Source: Abelmoschus esculentus (Eukaryota; Streptophyta; Magnoliopsida; Malvales; Malvaceae). From it: a DNA stretch of 64,000 nt. Shown here piece by piece: positions 21,899 to 34,480 of this stretch. The translations under genes were made by a program, and so were the position numbers. The number at the start of each line of letters is the position of its first letter. Within the stretch, counting starts at the first letter, position 1. The DNA is taken from contig JAUCBN010000023.1 in NCBI GenBank assembly GCA_035048815.1, positions 131,501 to 195,500 of the forward strand, read 5' to 3'. The notes beneath the pieces were generated by a model. The model ran no database searches. It saw only the letters and a list, made by a program, of their open reading frames with translations, and had not been told where the DNA came from.

Positions 21899-24829
21899 TT
21901 ACTCTAACAGTCGCTTGTACTTGCACCAAGCAATAGCTATCACGTAAAGGAAGATTGAACCGGCAGTACTACCTCCGATTGTCCATAGGAAGTCCGGCAT
22001 CCCAGCTTTATCAGAGTCGAATAGCTCAATATGGATATTCATGCCAAAGACACCAGCAACTACAATAAAGGCACTGATAACAAGGGTGGCTGTTGTTAGC
22101 ATGACTCCCATTTGCAGGAGATGGTTCTGTTTGTCATCTAGCATGATGTTGATGTAGTCCTCTGTGTCATCGACATATTCCCTCAGCTACCCGAAAAGAC
22201 GAAACAAAAAATTAAGGTCAATGACAAGAATAAATAACGACAAAGAAACTTATATAGTGTAATAGTCTGAGTGCTCGTACCATAGTATATACTTTTGCTT
22301 AATATAGGAACTAAAAATGCTAGCAAGTAACAAATACAGAAGATCAGGCAATATGCGCAATACAGAAAAATAACTAAAACAAAATAGAAAACACAGCACA
22401 CACATGAATCAAGATCTTATGATATAAATTACTAATGTATAAAAGTTTATATAAATATGAAAGAACTTAAACACCGAACATGAACACGAGATAGATGCAT
22501 TGCCTGATATTGTAGATCCAATCAAGTGGCGTAAGCATGAAACCAAACCATGTTCAAGTTATTAGATGATAACAAAGAGGGCAGTAATAAAGTGGCAAGT
22601 GTGAATGAAATACCGTGGACAGCTTGTTCAGTGTACCATCAATTTGAACAAAGTATGCTTCCAAAAGCATTTCTAATTCTTCCACATCAAGGTGCTTGCT
22701 GATAGCACTGCGAGTAGTACTTGTATAAGTTCCATGGCTGTCTCGGCCAATTGCATTAGTAGGAGCAAACAAATTAACCAGGGGGCTATCAGATTCTTGG
22801 ATATCACCTTCGTAATTGGTTGCCATGGAGATTTCAGCAGGTGTCCTGACATAATGCAAGGAGAAATCTGAGATGCCAAAGATTGCAAGTAAAATGAACT
22901 GAAAAAGTGAATCTTTGATGAAATTGAGCAGCCAAATTGTTTAGCACCTATCATTGTTGTCAGGTCGACGAACATCATCACCCATGTCCTCTCTCCCATT
23001 CATAGACGAGGTTGATGAATTGTCTAGAAGTTGTTTCTCAGTTAAATACATCTCAGCCATATCTTCATCATCATCTAGCAAGTGTTCCAATTCATCCCTT
23101 ACCTGAGAACAAGTATATCTATATAATTAAGTTCAGAATTGAAAATGAAAAAGGAAGTAAAGAAACAAAAGATGGAACTAGAAACAAAAGCATTGTTCAA
23201 TCGATTGATGTCAATTCAGTTCAAAATTCCCACATAAGGAAATCAACATACTTATGTTTAAATACACAACCTTCTGGACGCGCCCAGTTATTGCAACCAA
23301 TCGGCTTTTGATTTGGCGAACCCGCTCCAAATTGAGAGTGCTGATCTTTGATGTCAATTTATCTAAGGCAGGATGAGCCTCAAGCTCCAATGTCCTTGCC
23401 TGCATCGGCAATAGAAAACAATAAGACAATAAGCAAAACATAACAAGTAAAACAACAGGATAGTAAGAAAAAGTTCATAGAAAAATTAAGAGAGAGGAAG
23501 CATTACTCACTTCATTTTCTAAGCAGCTGCAAGCAGCTTCAAGGCATGCCTCCAATGCAACAAACTCAAATGGGAGAATCTTTGAGCCATTTGGGTTCTC
23601 AAGACTCTGTTTCTCTTCTGATTTACCTTCATCGTCCATATTCTGAGGCTGTGAAAACCTTGATGACAAATTTTGAGAACTTGATCGAATTATGTAGTTG
23701 GAATCATCAACAGCGCCTTCCTACAGAAGAAAACAAAATGATTTGGCCAATGAATATGAAACAGAATCGATTGGAGAGCCTAGTAACAAGATGGAAATCA
23801 GTAGAGAAGCAAGAATTAACCAGCAGGAACCGATATTGACCAAGTTCCTCTGACTAAAATTTTTTCTTTAAGGACCCAAGACTAACACCTGGATCAGATG
23901 CATATCCAAATAGGTACAAGGATGGATATGACCTCCAAGAACACTACATAAACATGGAGAAACTTTTAAAAATAATTTTGAGTTATAGCAACATGACTGA
24001 CTACTGGCTACTAGAAAGAAGGGAATTGAGCTAGCAAAGTTGCAGCGGGAAGCTAGTGAGCTTAACACCGACAAGCCTAGAGCTGCCAAGCTGATTGTAG
24101 ATACGAAAATGGAGTGTAACCACCAGCTGAGTTAGCTGGTATTCAAAAAATCGTAACAGGATAACAGTTAAGTTTGATATTGTAGAATTCCACTATGTTA
24201 CTAGGACTCGGAGGTGAGTATTGATTTGACTACAATTATGAATGAAAGGTATCATTTTTTTTTTCATATTATCTCCCCAAAATCTCAGTGAGAATACACA
24301 GTTTTACCTAATTGAAATAACAAAGTTTTCATCGATGCAACAATAAAGCATGAAAACAAATAAGAACCCTAAATCAAAAGAATAAAAAATGAACCTGGTC
24401 TTTGGTTGCTTGATAATGGCACAAAATTCGGCTCTGAATCTCATCAACAAAGGGAGTGACCGAAGGATCCTTAGAATTCAAAAGCAAAACCTCTTGCGCC
24501 GTGATGATCGCCTTAATATGCTCCAAATTAATCACAATCGCCCTTTCACGACCCAGAATCGTCGACGGGTACGACAGAAGTGGGTCCAAGATCCGAAGAT
24601 CTCGAGCGGGTAAACCCGTGCGTCTCATGATAGCATGCTTTCCGGCCTCTACCATCTGTGTTTGTCCCATCGAGTCTAGTATAAGCCATGCTCGAACACC
24701 GGTCCCCTTTTTCCGATGTCCAGCGACGGTGGCGTTGGCTTGAGCCTGATTCGGAAAGTGAGCGGGTCTTGCTGAAAGGTCCTGATCGTCCTCTGTTTTT
24801 GGCGGTGGCGACGTAGGTCTACTTGTCAT
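21899..24829 (-). CDS. MRS2: MRS2-type magnesium transporter (CorA family, MRS2-3-like)
   Basis: Pentameric Mg2+ channel of plant membranes. Six exons on the minus strand: 24829-24395, 23720-23511, 23399-23271, 23102-22948, 22845-22614 and 22186-21899, about 482 residues. Conserved N-domain phrases include GKHAIMRRTGLPARDLRILD and LLLNSKDPSVTPFVDEIQ, followed by helical RVRQIKSRLVAITGRVQK. TM1 is followed by the diagnostic GMN motif (VAGVFGMNIHIELF), and TM2 ends in WCKYKRLLE. The start codon lies before a Pro/Ser-rich tail. The first-exon wording and length fit Arabidopsis MRS2-3 best, from memory. It appears intact; tail to tail with the LIM fragment. Confidence 0.95.
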
Positions 24830-25439
24830 TTTGGAGTTTTATCTTCGTAGAGTCCTTGGATACTGCAACTTATCAAGTCCGACTGGTGCCGTTTCGTTAT
24901 TTATATCCCGTGTAACCTAACTTGCACGCTAGTGTTAAAGAGCACCTTTTACCGGCGCAGCGAAAAAAAAAACAGACAAATAAACTGTCATGGAAGCAGA
25001 CAAAAAATTTTATATATATAAAAAACAGATATTATATAAAATTGACAAAAAAATATAAATAATATTTATTAAAAAGATATTTTTTTATTTTTTTACAAAA
25101 TCAGCAAAATGATTAAAGACTACTGCCAACGAAGAAGAAATTTATTAAAGAAAAAAAACTTAAAAAATTAGAAAACTTCTTGTAACCATTTAAAAATAAA
25201 TGGAAAAATAGAGTTTAATGCGTGTTATTTTAGATATTAACATAAAAAAATGTATTTAGTTTTTTTAATATTTTTATGTGTTTTTAAAAATTGATTTTTA
25301 ACATAATAATTTATCAAAAATATTTTATTTTTAGGTGGAGTCTGTGATGTTAGTTTGGGGGTAAATTTCTAAAATTCGAAAATATATACAAACAGTTGTT
25401 AGAAAGAGATAAATTATAACATAGGTCAATCAATTATGA

Positions 25440-25560
25440 GTAAAATTATATTTAAATCACCCAATTAATAAAATTATATTTAAATCACTTAATCATAATA
25501 AAATTATATTTGGATCACCCAATTAATAAATGTTATATTTAAATCACTTAATATTTAAAT
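25440..25560. repeat. Four-copy tandem repeat of about 29 bases
   Basis: Units begin near 25441, 25469, 25498 and 25527 and read roughly taaaattatatttaaatcac followed by ccaattaa or ttaatcat. The wording is similar to the ggtcactcaat phrases of local MITE-like repeats. Confidence 0.75.
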
Positions 25561-25872
25561 CATCCTTCATTCTTAATTTTTTATCAGTGTATTAAATTAA
25601 TTAATAATTTAAATAAATTAATTTAATATTTATAAGTAATTTGAAAGTAAAATTAAATTAATATATTTCTTTAATATTTAAATTGATTCAAATATAACTT
25701 TATAAATAAATGATTAAGATATGTTTTTTAATAATCAAATGATTCAAACATGATCATACGTATAACTTAAGTGAACTCTATTATTAGGATAAGTGAACTC
25801 AGCTGCAAGTTACCCTAAAATACTACAGCTAATTTAAATTTGAAATTAAAAAAAAATAAAAAAATTTGCAGT

Positions 25873-25880
25873 TATAAATA
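25873..25880 (+). promoter_or_regulatory. TATA box of the alpha-tubulin gene
   Basis: The sequence tataaata stands about 125 bases before the start codon, followed by a pyrimidine-rich leader (cttcaaatcctccacatttc), as is usual for highly expressed plant genes. Confidence 0.65.
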
Positions 25881-26001
25881 TACATATCCACCGCTTCAAA
25901 TCCTCCACATTTCAATCATCTTGTCTCTCACAAAGGTGTCTTGATAAACGCCTTTGATTTTAGTTTCTCTGAGATTTGATTTCAATTTTCCTTAAGCGAA
26001 A

Positions 26002-27964
26002 ATGAGAGAATGTATTTCAGTCCACATCGGTCAGGCCGGTATTCAGGTCGGGAATGCCTGCTGGGAGCTTTACTGTCTCGAGCACGGGATTCAGGTAGTT
26101 TCATTTATTTTTCTTTTTCGCGGTTTCAGATTTGATATTTGTTGCCTTTTTATTCAGATCTGCGAGTCATTTTCAACGTTTGAATATATTTTGTTTCATT
26201 TTGCTCGGATCTGGAATCTACGTTAATCTATTTTCTTGGAAATTCTACGTTATTCAGATCTGCGAGTCATTGTTTGGATCTTTAAAAAATAGGATGTTTT
26301 TTGCTTCACATCTGAATGATTTTTTCTTCTACATTTTTGTAAATGTAAAGCGCGTCAAATGTTGTTACATTCCAGATCCATGCGTAGCTTTTGTTATATG
26401 TTGATGTTTAGCTTTGAGATCTAAGTTTCTGTCACTGTATAATGAGCTTTTGCATTTCTGTTTCGGAACAGCCTGATGGCCAGATGCCGAGCGACAAAAC
26501 TGTCGGTGGAGGTGATGATGCTTTCAACACCTTTTTCAGTGAAACCGGAGCTGGGAAGCATGTCCCTCGTGCTGTCTTCGTAGATCTTGAACCCACCGTT
26601 ATCGATGAAGTGAGGACTGGTGCTTATCGTCAGCTTTTCCACCCAGAGCAACTCATCAGCGGCAAGGAAGATGCCGCCAACAACTTTGCCCGTGGCCACT
26701 ACACCAGTACATTCTTTTAACCTAATCCCATTTATTGATTTGATAGGTAGTTTAACCAATTTCATCTTATATAACTAATTACTCGTTATTCTCTTGCTTC
26801 AGTTGGCAAGGAGATTGTTGACCTGTGCTTGGACCGCATTAGGAAGCTAGCTGATAATTGCACCGGTCTACAAGGGTTCCTTGTTTTCAATGCTGTCGGA
26901 GGAGGCACTGGATCTGGTCTTGGTTCTCTTCTCTTGGAGCGTTTGTCTGTTGATTATGGAAAGAAATCCAAGTTGGGTTTCACTGTGTACCCATCTCCCC
27001 AGGTCTCCACCTCCGTTGTTGAGCCCTACAACAGTGTCCTCTCAACTCACTCCCTTTTGGAGCACACTGATGTTGCTGTTCTCCTTGACAATGAAGCTAT
27101 CTACGACATTTGCAGGCGCTCTCTTGACATTGAGCGCCCCACCTACACCAATCTTAACCGCCTTGTTTCTCAGGTACCAAATCTCAAACTGCATATAAGT
27201 TAATGGAATTTGATTTGGAAAAAAAAATATCAATTTGGTTAGGTCATTGTTGAGTTGGCTTGATTTGATTACCTCTGTAATTGTGATGATATATTTTTCT
27301 TGTGTTTCAGGTGATTTCCTCCTTGACTGCCTCACTTAGGTTTGATGGTGCCTTGAATGTTGATGTGAATGAATTCCAGACCAACTTGGTCCCCTACCCA
27401 AGGATCCACTTCATGCTTTCTTCGTATGCTCCGGTCATCTCTGCTGAGAAAGCTTACCATGAACAGCTCTCCGTTGCTGAAATCACCAACAGTGCCTTTG
27501 AGCCTTCATCTATGATGGCCAAGTGTGATCCACGCCACGGCAAATATATGGCATGCTGTTTGATGTACCGTGGTGATGTTGTCCCTAAGGATGTCAATGC
27601 TGCTGTCACAACCATCAAGACCAAGCGCACTATTCAGTTTGTTGATTGGTGCCCAACTGGATTCAAGTGTGGAATCAACTACCAGCCTCCAAGTGTTGTT
27701 CCCGGTGGTGACCTTGCTAAAGTCCAGAGGGCTGTCTGCATGATTTCGAACTCGACCAGTGTTGCTGAAGTGTTTTCCCGTATTGACCATAAGTTTGATC
27801 TCATGTATGCCAAACGAGCCTTTGTGCACTGGTATGTTGGTGAAGGGATGGAGGAAGGAGAATTCTCCGAGGCACGTGAGGATTTGGCTGCATTGGAGAA
27901 GGATTACGAGGAAGTCGGTGCCGAGTCGGGTGAAAATGATGAAGATGGAGATGAGGAGTACTAA
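26002..27964 (+). CDS. TUA: Alpha-tubulin
   Basis: Microtubule subunit. Four exons: 26002-26094, 26472-26706, 26803-27173 and 27311-27964, encoding exactly 450 residues, the normal length. The start is MRECISVHIGQAGIQVGNAC. Lys40 in the acetylation loop (MPSDKTVGGG) is present, as are the GTP-binding GGGTGSG motif and the M-loop region. The acidic tail ends GDEEY, with the terminal Tyr of the detyrosination cycle. No broken residue is apparent. Exon phases agree throughout and codons favour common plant usage, consistent with a strongly expressed gene. Confidence 0.98.
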
Positions 27965-30365
27965 ATTTGCGGTGCAAGTGTTCGTGCGAGGGGCGCCTTT
28001 TCCATTCTCTATGTTTGCTTTTATGACCTTTGAAGCTTGTTTTAATATTTTGCATGTTTTGTACTTCTGTTTCTTGTTGAAACTTGTTATGGTTTTCTAT
28101 ACTTTTCAAACGTATGAGTTAAGGCCTATCAACAACATCCTTTATCCTACATAAAAGATCCTCCCCAATTCTAAATGTACGCCTAAACACTCTCCTTTCC
28201 TCTCCTCCCCAATGAAATATACCACTGCACTCTAAACCAGCTTTAGGATATCCCTACAGGCTACATCCGATGCCATTCAGCATCCCAGTTCAATATGTTT
28301 GTTTGCAGACCACAAAATTCCATTACAGCAGTCCTCGAATATCCACATTCAGCGAACAAGTGACCTCTACAAGGATTTGAACATAGTGAGATCCAATAAA
28401 AACTTAAATCCACATTCAACGTATAGATTTTAGCTTCAATTTAATTATAGTTTATATGGTTGTATCCAAATCTATTTGAACTTGTATTTAAAAATATTTT
28501 AGTTATAATTAGTATTTTTGTTGTTAGTAGCAAGTAGCAACTACTCTTTCCATCCCAAGCGTTTATATTAATAAATAAAAAAAATAACATTTGTTGTGAA
28601 AATGTAGTTTTAATATTTTATAGTCATTCATTTGAAATAAGATTTTCATAATGTAAAATGATAATAAAATATTAAAAACAAAAGATTACATATGCCTGAG
28701 CAGACAAGTCAAAGATGCACGGGGCAGAGACCAGAGATCTTATTGGCAGTGCAAGCGCCAAGCCTTTTTCAAAGGCACGTGGATACTGGATAGGATTTAC
28801 CGAAGGCTAAGGGTAGTAAATTTCACTACTCCAAGTCTGTGACTTTTTGAATATTATACTCATCAGTCAAAAGTATCTACTTTAAATCATTTTTATTCTA
28901 TATCTTCTATTTTTATTAAAAATAAAAAACGTTTCATTTTTAGAATACAAATAAATTTTAATAATATACATGATTTTAACTACATGCAAGGATATTTCTC
29001 TGTTTAAACCCTACAATTTTAATTTATTTAAATTGAATCCCCTCTTTGTATGACTCCTTTCCCCCTACATTTGCTTTCTGATTCACTCCATTGTCCAACT
29101 GCTTTGAATGCCAACGACCAAGGAAAGTCTGTGATTGAAATGTTTATGGAGAAATTCAGATGATCCCCGAATCTCTCTACCCATGTCATTGGTCCAGACC
29201 TTGACTCTTGATAGAGTATCATTTGATTGTGGTTCATTGAACCATGAATTCATGCACAGTAGTCATTATTTATATATACTTGTATACTTATTCTATGAAT
29301 TCCTTTTGTAAATGAAAAAAATGTCAAGACTTATTCCATATTATACTACGAGTCTATTTGTCTCCGTAGCCGTGGGTAGATTTATACGACTTAATAATTC
29401 ATAGGATCATCTCAGAGTTGAATAAGTACAGTGGATAGTTACTAAGATCACAGAGTTAACAGAAGGATCAACTTTAGCCGACCAGGGTTTTGTACATAAA
29501 CTTCGTTTTTAAGGTGGACTTTCAATGATGCTCAAAGTTTAGTATACGTAATAGGTACGTCTGAATTTTTAATTTATTTGTGAATTCATAAGTATATGAA
29601 AATATAATATTTTGTATGAAGATTATTTCATTAAATCTTAACACGTGTAGGATTTTCATTCACCTACATAAGTATCAAACAAGTTTTCTAAAAAGAGTAA
29701 AGTATAAGAGAAAGAGAATAATTAATACTCCCCGTCCCATAAATATTATCTATTATTGATTTTTTTAAGATTAACTTTTTTAATTTTTACTCTTGATTAT
29801 TTAAAATTTATTATTAATAAAAATATGAAAAATATATATTTTAAAAATTTCTAATCAAATAGATTTTAGATATATAATTTATAAAATTTAATTATTTAAA
29901 ATATTTAATATAATTATAACTAAAGTTTAAAAATTTTGATTTTTAAAAAATCAATAAAAGATATTATTTTTAAGACGGAGTGAGTATAAATTATGTTACC
30001 TCATCAAATTATAAGACAAAAATATTATCATATCTAATATTCTCATTTATAATTAAAGCGAGTTAACTTAATTTAAATAAATTATTTAAAAATAATGTAT
30101 CTAAACTTAATTGCAAATTGAGTATTAAAAATTCTTGTTAGTCAAATGTTGAGCTCAGATCTCTACTTTGAATGGATTCGTCATTCAAGGTTTAGAGAGA
30201 GTTTATAGTGTATCTTCCACGTCGACGTTAACCTTTTTGTTTCTATTTATAGCAAGGACATCTCACTAAAAAACCAAACTTGTGAGAGTCGTGCTTGGCT
30301 GCCGCCAGGAAAGCTTGAATCTTTTACAATTCCACTACTAGAATCTGCTATTCTAGCAAAGAATC
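27965..30365. other. Intergenic region with a Stowaway MITE
   Basis: About 2.4 kb. The first 200 bases are the tubulin 3' flank. The rest is AT-rich without coding signal, apart from the Stowaway-type MITE at 29728-29984. The last part (a possible TATA, ctatttatagc, near 30243) is the promoter of the first transporter gene. Confidence 0.5.
29728..29984. mobile_element. Stowaway-like (Tc1/Mariner) MITE
   Basis: A 257-bp element flanked by TA on both sides. The left end reads CTCCCCGTCCCATAAATA; the reverse complement of the right end reads CTCACTCCGTCTTAAAAA. The inverted similarity continues inward for about 45 bases (ATTATCTATTATTGATTTTTT against ATATCTTTTATTGATTTTTT). There is no coding capacity. 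TA target duplication and CTCC-CGTC ends are Stowaway hallmarks. Confidence 0.85.
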
Positions 30366-32947
30366 ATGTCTGGGTTTAAAACAGATAACAATGGCGTCCC
30401 CGTTTCAACAGAAGACGACAACAAAAACCTCGCAGATTTCGAGCCTCCAAAGAAAACGAAAAGAAACAAATTCGCTTTGGCTTGCTCCATGCTCGCTTCC
30501 TTGGCTTCTATCTTGCTCGGATACGGTGAGTTTGTTTACCGCCATGAATGTCTCATCTTAAAGCTTTGATGATCTTTGTTTAACAAAAACATTTTTTTGT
30601 ATGGAAAATAGATATTGGAGTGATGAGTGGAGCTATTATTTTCATAAAAGAGGACCTGAAAATCAGCGACGTTAAAGTCGAAATCATCGTCGGGATTCTG
30701 GATTTGTATTGTCTCATCGGTTCGTTCGCCGCGGGTCGGACCTCCGATTGGATTGGTCGCCGTTATACCATCGTCGTCTCCGCCGCCATATTCTTTATCG
30801 GAGCTATCCTCATGGGGTTCGCCACGAACTATGCTTTCCTTATGGTGGGTCGCTTCGTCGCCGGGATCGGCGTCGGCTTTGCCCTTATGATTGCTCCTGT
30901 TTATACCGCTGAAGTCTCTCCCACTTCCTCTCGTGGATTTCTTACCTCATTCCCCGAGGTCTTAAAACCTTTAAACTTCTATTTTAGTTTAAAATATTGT
31001 AGAGAAAATAACGGGTAGATTTATATTATTTTAAAAATATTAGATATATATTATACTATAAATCATTTAATTATAAATAAGATAATAAATAAATTATTTT
31101 TTAAAATTTATAAATAAATTATTTATTTAAAATATTATTATAAATAAATCAGCGGACGATAAATGCGTCTTGTTGATTGCAAACTATTTAAAATGATTAT
31201 ATTATCTTTAAAAATTTAAAATTTATTTTATTAAAAAAACTAAAAAAAGTTAAAAAATATGTGTGTCTAATAAAAATGGTTAACTTTTTTAATAAAACAA
31301 TTTAAGTTTAACAATTTTAAAATATAAAATAGATAATTTTAAAAAAAAAGTAGATAATAATAATAATGTTTGATATGATAATAATTTTATTCTTCTAAAC
31401 TTAAACAACTTATTAACTTGGTCTTTTCAAAATAAATAAAAAATGAACACTTTATATTTAAAAAAAAAACTATTCTTTTAGTTGTTATTTTATGATGGAA
31501 TATAATTATCCAACTATTATTTTAATTTAATAAAATTGATTATTTTACTAATATCATGAAAAACTAAATTAATAAAATATATAAATATAAAAAATTATTA
31601 AATTATATTAAATTAAAAAATAGTATCATAAAATACATAAAATTTTAAAATAATAAAATTTTAATTAAGCGGCACATTTCATAACCGTGCAAGTGTAGAA
31701 GAAAATTTAACTGATTCGAATGGAATTTATTCATTTAGATAAGTTAATTTATTGAGTTTTAAAATCTTATAAATATAGATTATTTTATTTTTGTATTGAC
31801 AAAAGATCATAAATTAATGTTTGAATATTTGTTCTTAACTTGTGAGTTTTGTTTGAAGGTTTTCATTAATATTGGCATATTGTTCGGCTATGTTTCGAAC
31901 TATGCGTTTTCGAAGCTGCGAACCGACTTAGGGTGGCGCGTAATGCTCGGCGCCGGCGCAGTCCCGTCGGTTTTCTTGGCTATTGGAGGTTTTTTAATGC
32001 CCGAATCACCTCGTTGGCTGGTCATGCAAGGTCGACTCGGCGAAGCCAAGACGGTTCTCGACCGAACTTCAGACACCAAAGAAGAAGCTCAGCTTCGACT
32101 CAGCGACATCAAAGAGGCGGCCGGAATCCCACAAGACTGTACTGACGACGTCGTTAAGGTCCAAAAGCAAACCCACGGCGAAGGAGTGTGGAGAGAATTA
32201 CTTTTACACCCCACGCCGGCCGTTAGGCATATGTTGGTTTGTGTCGTCGGAATCCATTTCTTCCAACAAGCAATAGGCTTAGACTCTATTGTTTTATACA
32301 GTCCCAGGATTTTTGAAAAAGCGGGGATCAGATCATCAAACCATAAGCTACTCGCCACCATGGCCGTCGGATTTGTCAAGACGATCTTCATCTTAGTGGC
32401 CACTTTCTTTCTAGACAAGATCGGACGGCGGCCTTTGCTCCTCAGTAGCGCTGCCGGAATCGTGTTTTCATTAGCTATGCTGGGATTTTCGTTAACGGTG
32501 ATCGACCGATCAGACCAAAAGGTAACGTGGGCCGTCGGATTATGCATCACGATGGTTTTATCTTATGTTGCGGTTTTCTCGATAGGGATGGGACCCGTTA
32601 CGTGGGTGTACAGCACGGAGATCTTGCCGTTGAGACTACGCGCGCAAGGAGCGAGTATAGGAGTGGCTGTTAACCGGGGCACCAGCGGTTTAGTTTCAAT
32701 GACTTTCATTTCGTTGTACAAAGCGATTACTATCGGCGGAGCCTTTTTCTTGTACACCGGCGCTGCGGTGGTGGCGTTTTGCTATTTCTACGCATTCTTC
32801 CCGGAGACGCGAGGGAGAACCCTTGAGGAAATGGAAGGTCTTTTTGGTAAATTGGTGGGTTGGAGGGAAGAGGTTAAGAAGATGGAGGAGAGCAAGATGA
32901 CAGAAGTTGGCGGTCACGGAATCAGTAAGGGTCCGATCAAAGGCTAG
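30366..32947 (+). CDS. Polyol/monosaccharide transporter (PLT-like, MFS sugar porter), copy 1
   Basis: Plasma-membrane proton symporter of sugar alcohols and sugars. Exons 30366-30525, 30612-30958 and 31859-32947, 531 residues, 12 predicted membrane segments. Sugar-porter landmarks: YDIGVMSGA in TM1, DWIGRRYT in loop 2-3, PESPRWLVMQGRL before the central loop, DKIGRRPLL in loop 8-9, and PETRGRTLEE near the C terminus. The long second intron (30959-31858) is unusually AT-rich and has no counterpart in the neighbouring copy, where the codons either side (FPE and V) are contiguous. The start gives a short hydrophilic tail before KRNKFALACSMLASL. Assignment to the PLT5 type is by overall wording. 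Confidence 0.93.
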
Positions 32948-32976
32948 CTGGTGAAACCAAGGATATTTTAGTGAAT

Positions 32977-33008
32977 AGCCATTAGCCAATAGCCAATAGC
33001 CAATAGGT
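32977..33008. repeat. Short tandem repeat (agccaat) after transporter copy 1
   Basis: Three near-perfect 7-base units (agccaat) in the 3' flank, about 40 bases after the stop codon. Confidence 0.7.
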
Positions 33009-33328
33009 ATGTAGTGATAAAATGTCATTGTCATCGACTCTGATGGAATGTGTGAACTTTAATCTTAAATAGACTCAAAGCAAACTCTCTACTTTTGTCA
33101 TCGTTTTTAATTAATATTTGGGTCAATTAGAAACAGACTTCAATTCAATCCTTGCTTTATTTATACATGATAGATATTCCTTTAATCTATAAGGTTACTC
33201 GTGCAAAATTCTCCGAAACTTAAATGAGGGAAAAAACTCAAAGAGTACAGTAAAATTTACAAGAACCAACAAACAACCAAGGACAACATACTAAGTTAGA
33301 TATCAACCCCAAGACTATCATTCATATG

Positions 33329-33586
33329 TTAATCAACAAAAATCAAATGAGTGATAAAAATTGAAGCGCTATCAAATAAAATAGTCTCATGGGGTCGACC
33401 TCTTAGAAGACTAGTCGAATCATCTGCCACCTTATTCGCTTCCTTTAGAATACGATACACAACCACATTCCAATCTCTTTGTAACATATCGTGAATGTCT
33501 TCCACAATTGAATTTTCAGATAAGGCTCTTAAAGTACCACCAATAATTCTTTCAATCTCTATGCCATTAGTTTTGAGTTCATCCAA
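33329..33586 (-). pseudogene. RNase H-like fragment of a non-LTR retrotransposon
   Basis: The minus frame ends with WNVVVYRILKEANKVADDST, matching the terminal block of the plant LINE-associated RNase H domain (usually HVxREANxVADxLA). Only this last part is present, and the expected catalytic residues upstream are not seen. A transposon fossil. Confidence 0.65.
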
Positions 33587-33750
33587 ACGAAAATAAAGAC
33601 GCTAAGTATGGAGAAGAATATTGTGAATCCCTCTCATAACTCAACTATAAGACAAGAATAAACCCCTAGATTTCTTGCATAACAAAAAATCCAATTACCT
33701 AGCTTGAATTTAACAATTCTATATATCAAAGTTTTTAATATGTTGTTGTT

Positions 33751-34480
33751 TGGAACAAGGCGTGTATGTTGAAATACATTTGGCTCTTCTTTACTCAAGC
33801 TGATTCTTTATGGGTGGCATGTGTGAAAGAGTATCTACTGAAGGGAAAATGTTTCTTGAATACCCCGGTTAAATATAGTTATAGCTGGGCTTGGAATAAA
33901 GTTTTGAAGCACAAGGATGACTAAGTCTGTATTAAGGACAAATTGTAGGGCAGTTACACGGCTAAAATTGCTTGAGAAACTCTACGACATAAAAGAGAGA
34001 AAATATGATGGTTTCGTGTTATTTAGGGTGGCCTAACACTTTCGAGAGACTCCTTTATCGCTTGGTTAACTTTAATGAATAGATTACCAACTAAAGATCT
34101 TATGCTATTTTGAGGTTTCTTGGTTGATCCAAATTGTGTTTTTTTGTTCTGGTTCTATAGAAATAAGTGATCATTTATTTTGTGACTGCAAGTTTGTTAA
34201 AGAAATTTGGCATCTCATCATACAAGATTGTGCTATTACCCTAATTGTGTGAGGATGGAGAATGCAACTTGATTAGATGTAAAGGCATAGTAAGGGAAAA
34301 TCACTACAGGCTGTCATTATTCGCATAGCTTGGAGGATATGTTTTATTATGTATGACAGAAAAGAAATAACATATTGCATGGGAAAGGTAGTAGGAGTGT
34401 TCAAAATATTTTGATGAAAATTAAATCTAATGTTAGTATGAGGCGGCGAGGATGTAACAAACTTGCTCACTCTTCTTCAT
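33751..34480 (+). pseudogene. LINE reverse transcriptase zinc-binding (zf-RVT) remnant
   Basis: Translating the + strand with stops and shifts gives LKYIWLFFTQADSLWVACVK, SYSWAWNKVL, RLPTKDLML, DHLFCDCKFVKEIWH and AVIIRIAWRICFIMY in the order found at the C terminus of plant non-LTR retrotransposon polyproteins. Many stop codons make it a relic. It lies between the two transporter genes, opposite in strand to the RNase H fragment at 33.3-33.6 kb, so at least two insertions or a rearrangement are needed. Confidence 0.75.

Larger units (their letters stand above)
24830..26001. other. Divergent intergenic region between MRS2 and alpha-tubulin
   Basis: Very AT-rich. It contains a four-copy tandem repeat of about 29 bases (25440-25560) and long A/T tracts. 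Both flanking genes are transcribed away from it, so it holds both promoters; the tubulin TATA box is listed separately. Confidence 0.5.

Noticed and set aside
28542..28575. Second Stowaway-like end (tactctttccatcccaagcg)
   Set aside because: No matching inverted end with TA found within the next several hundred bases; at most a one-sided remnant.
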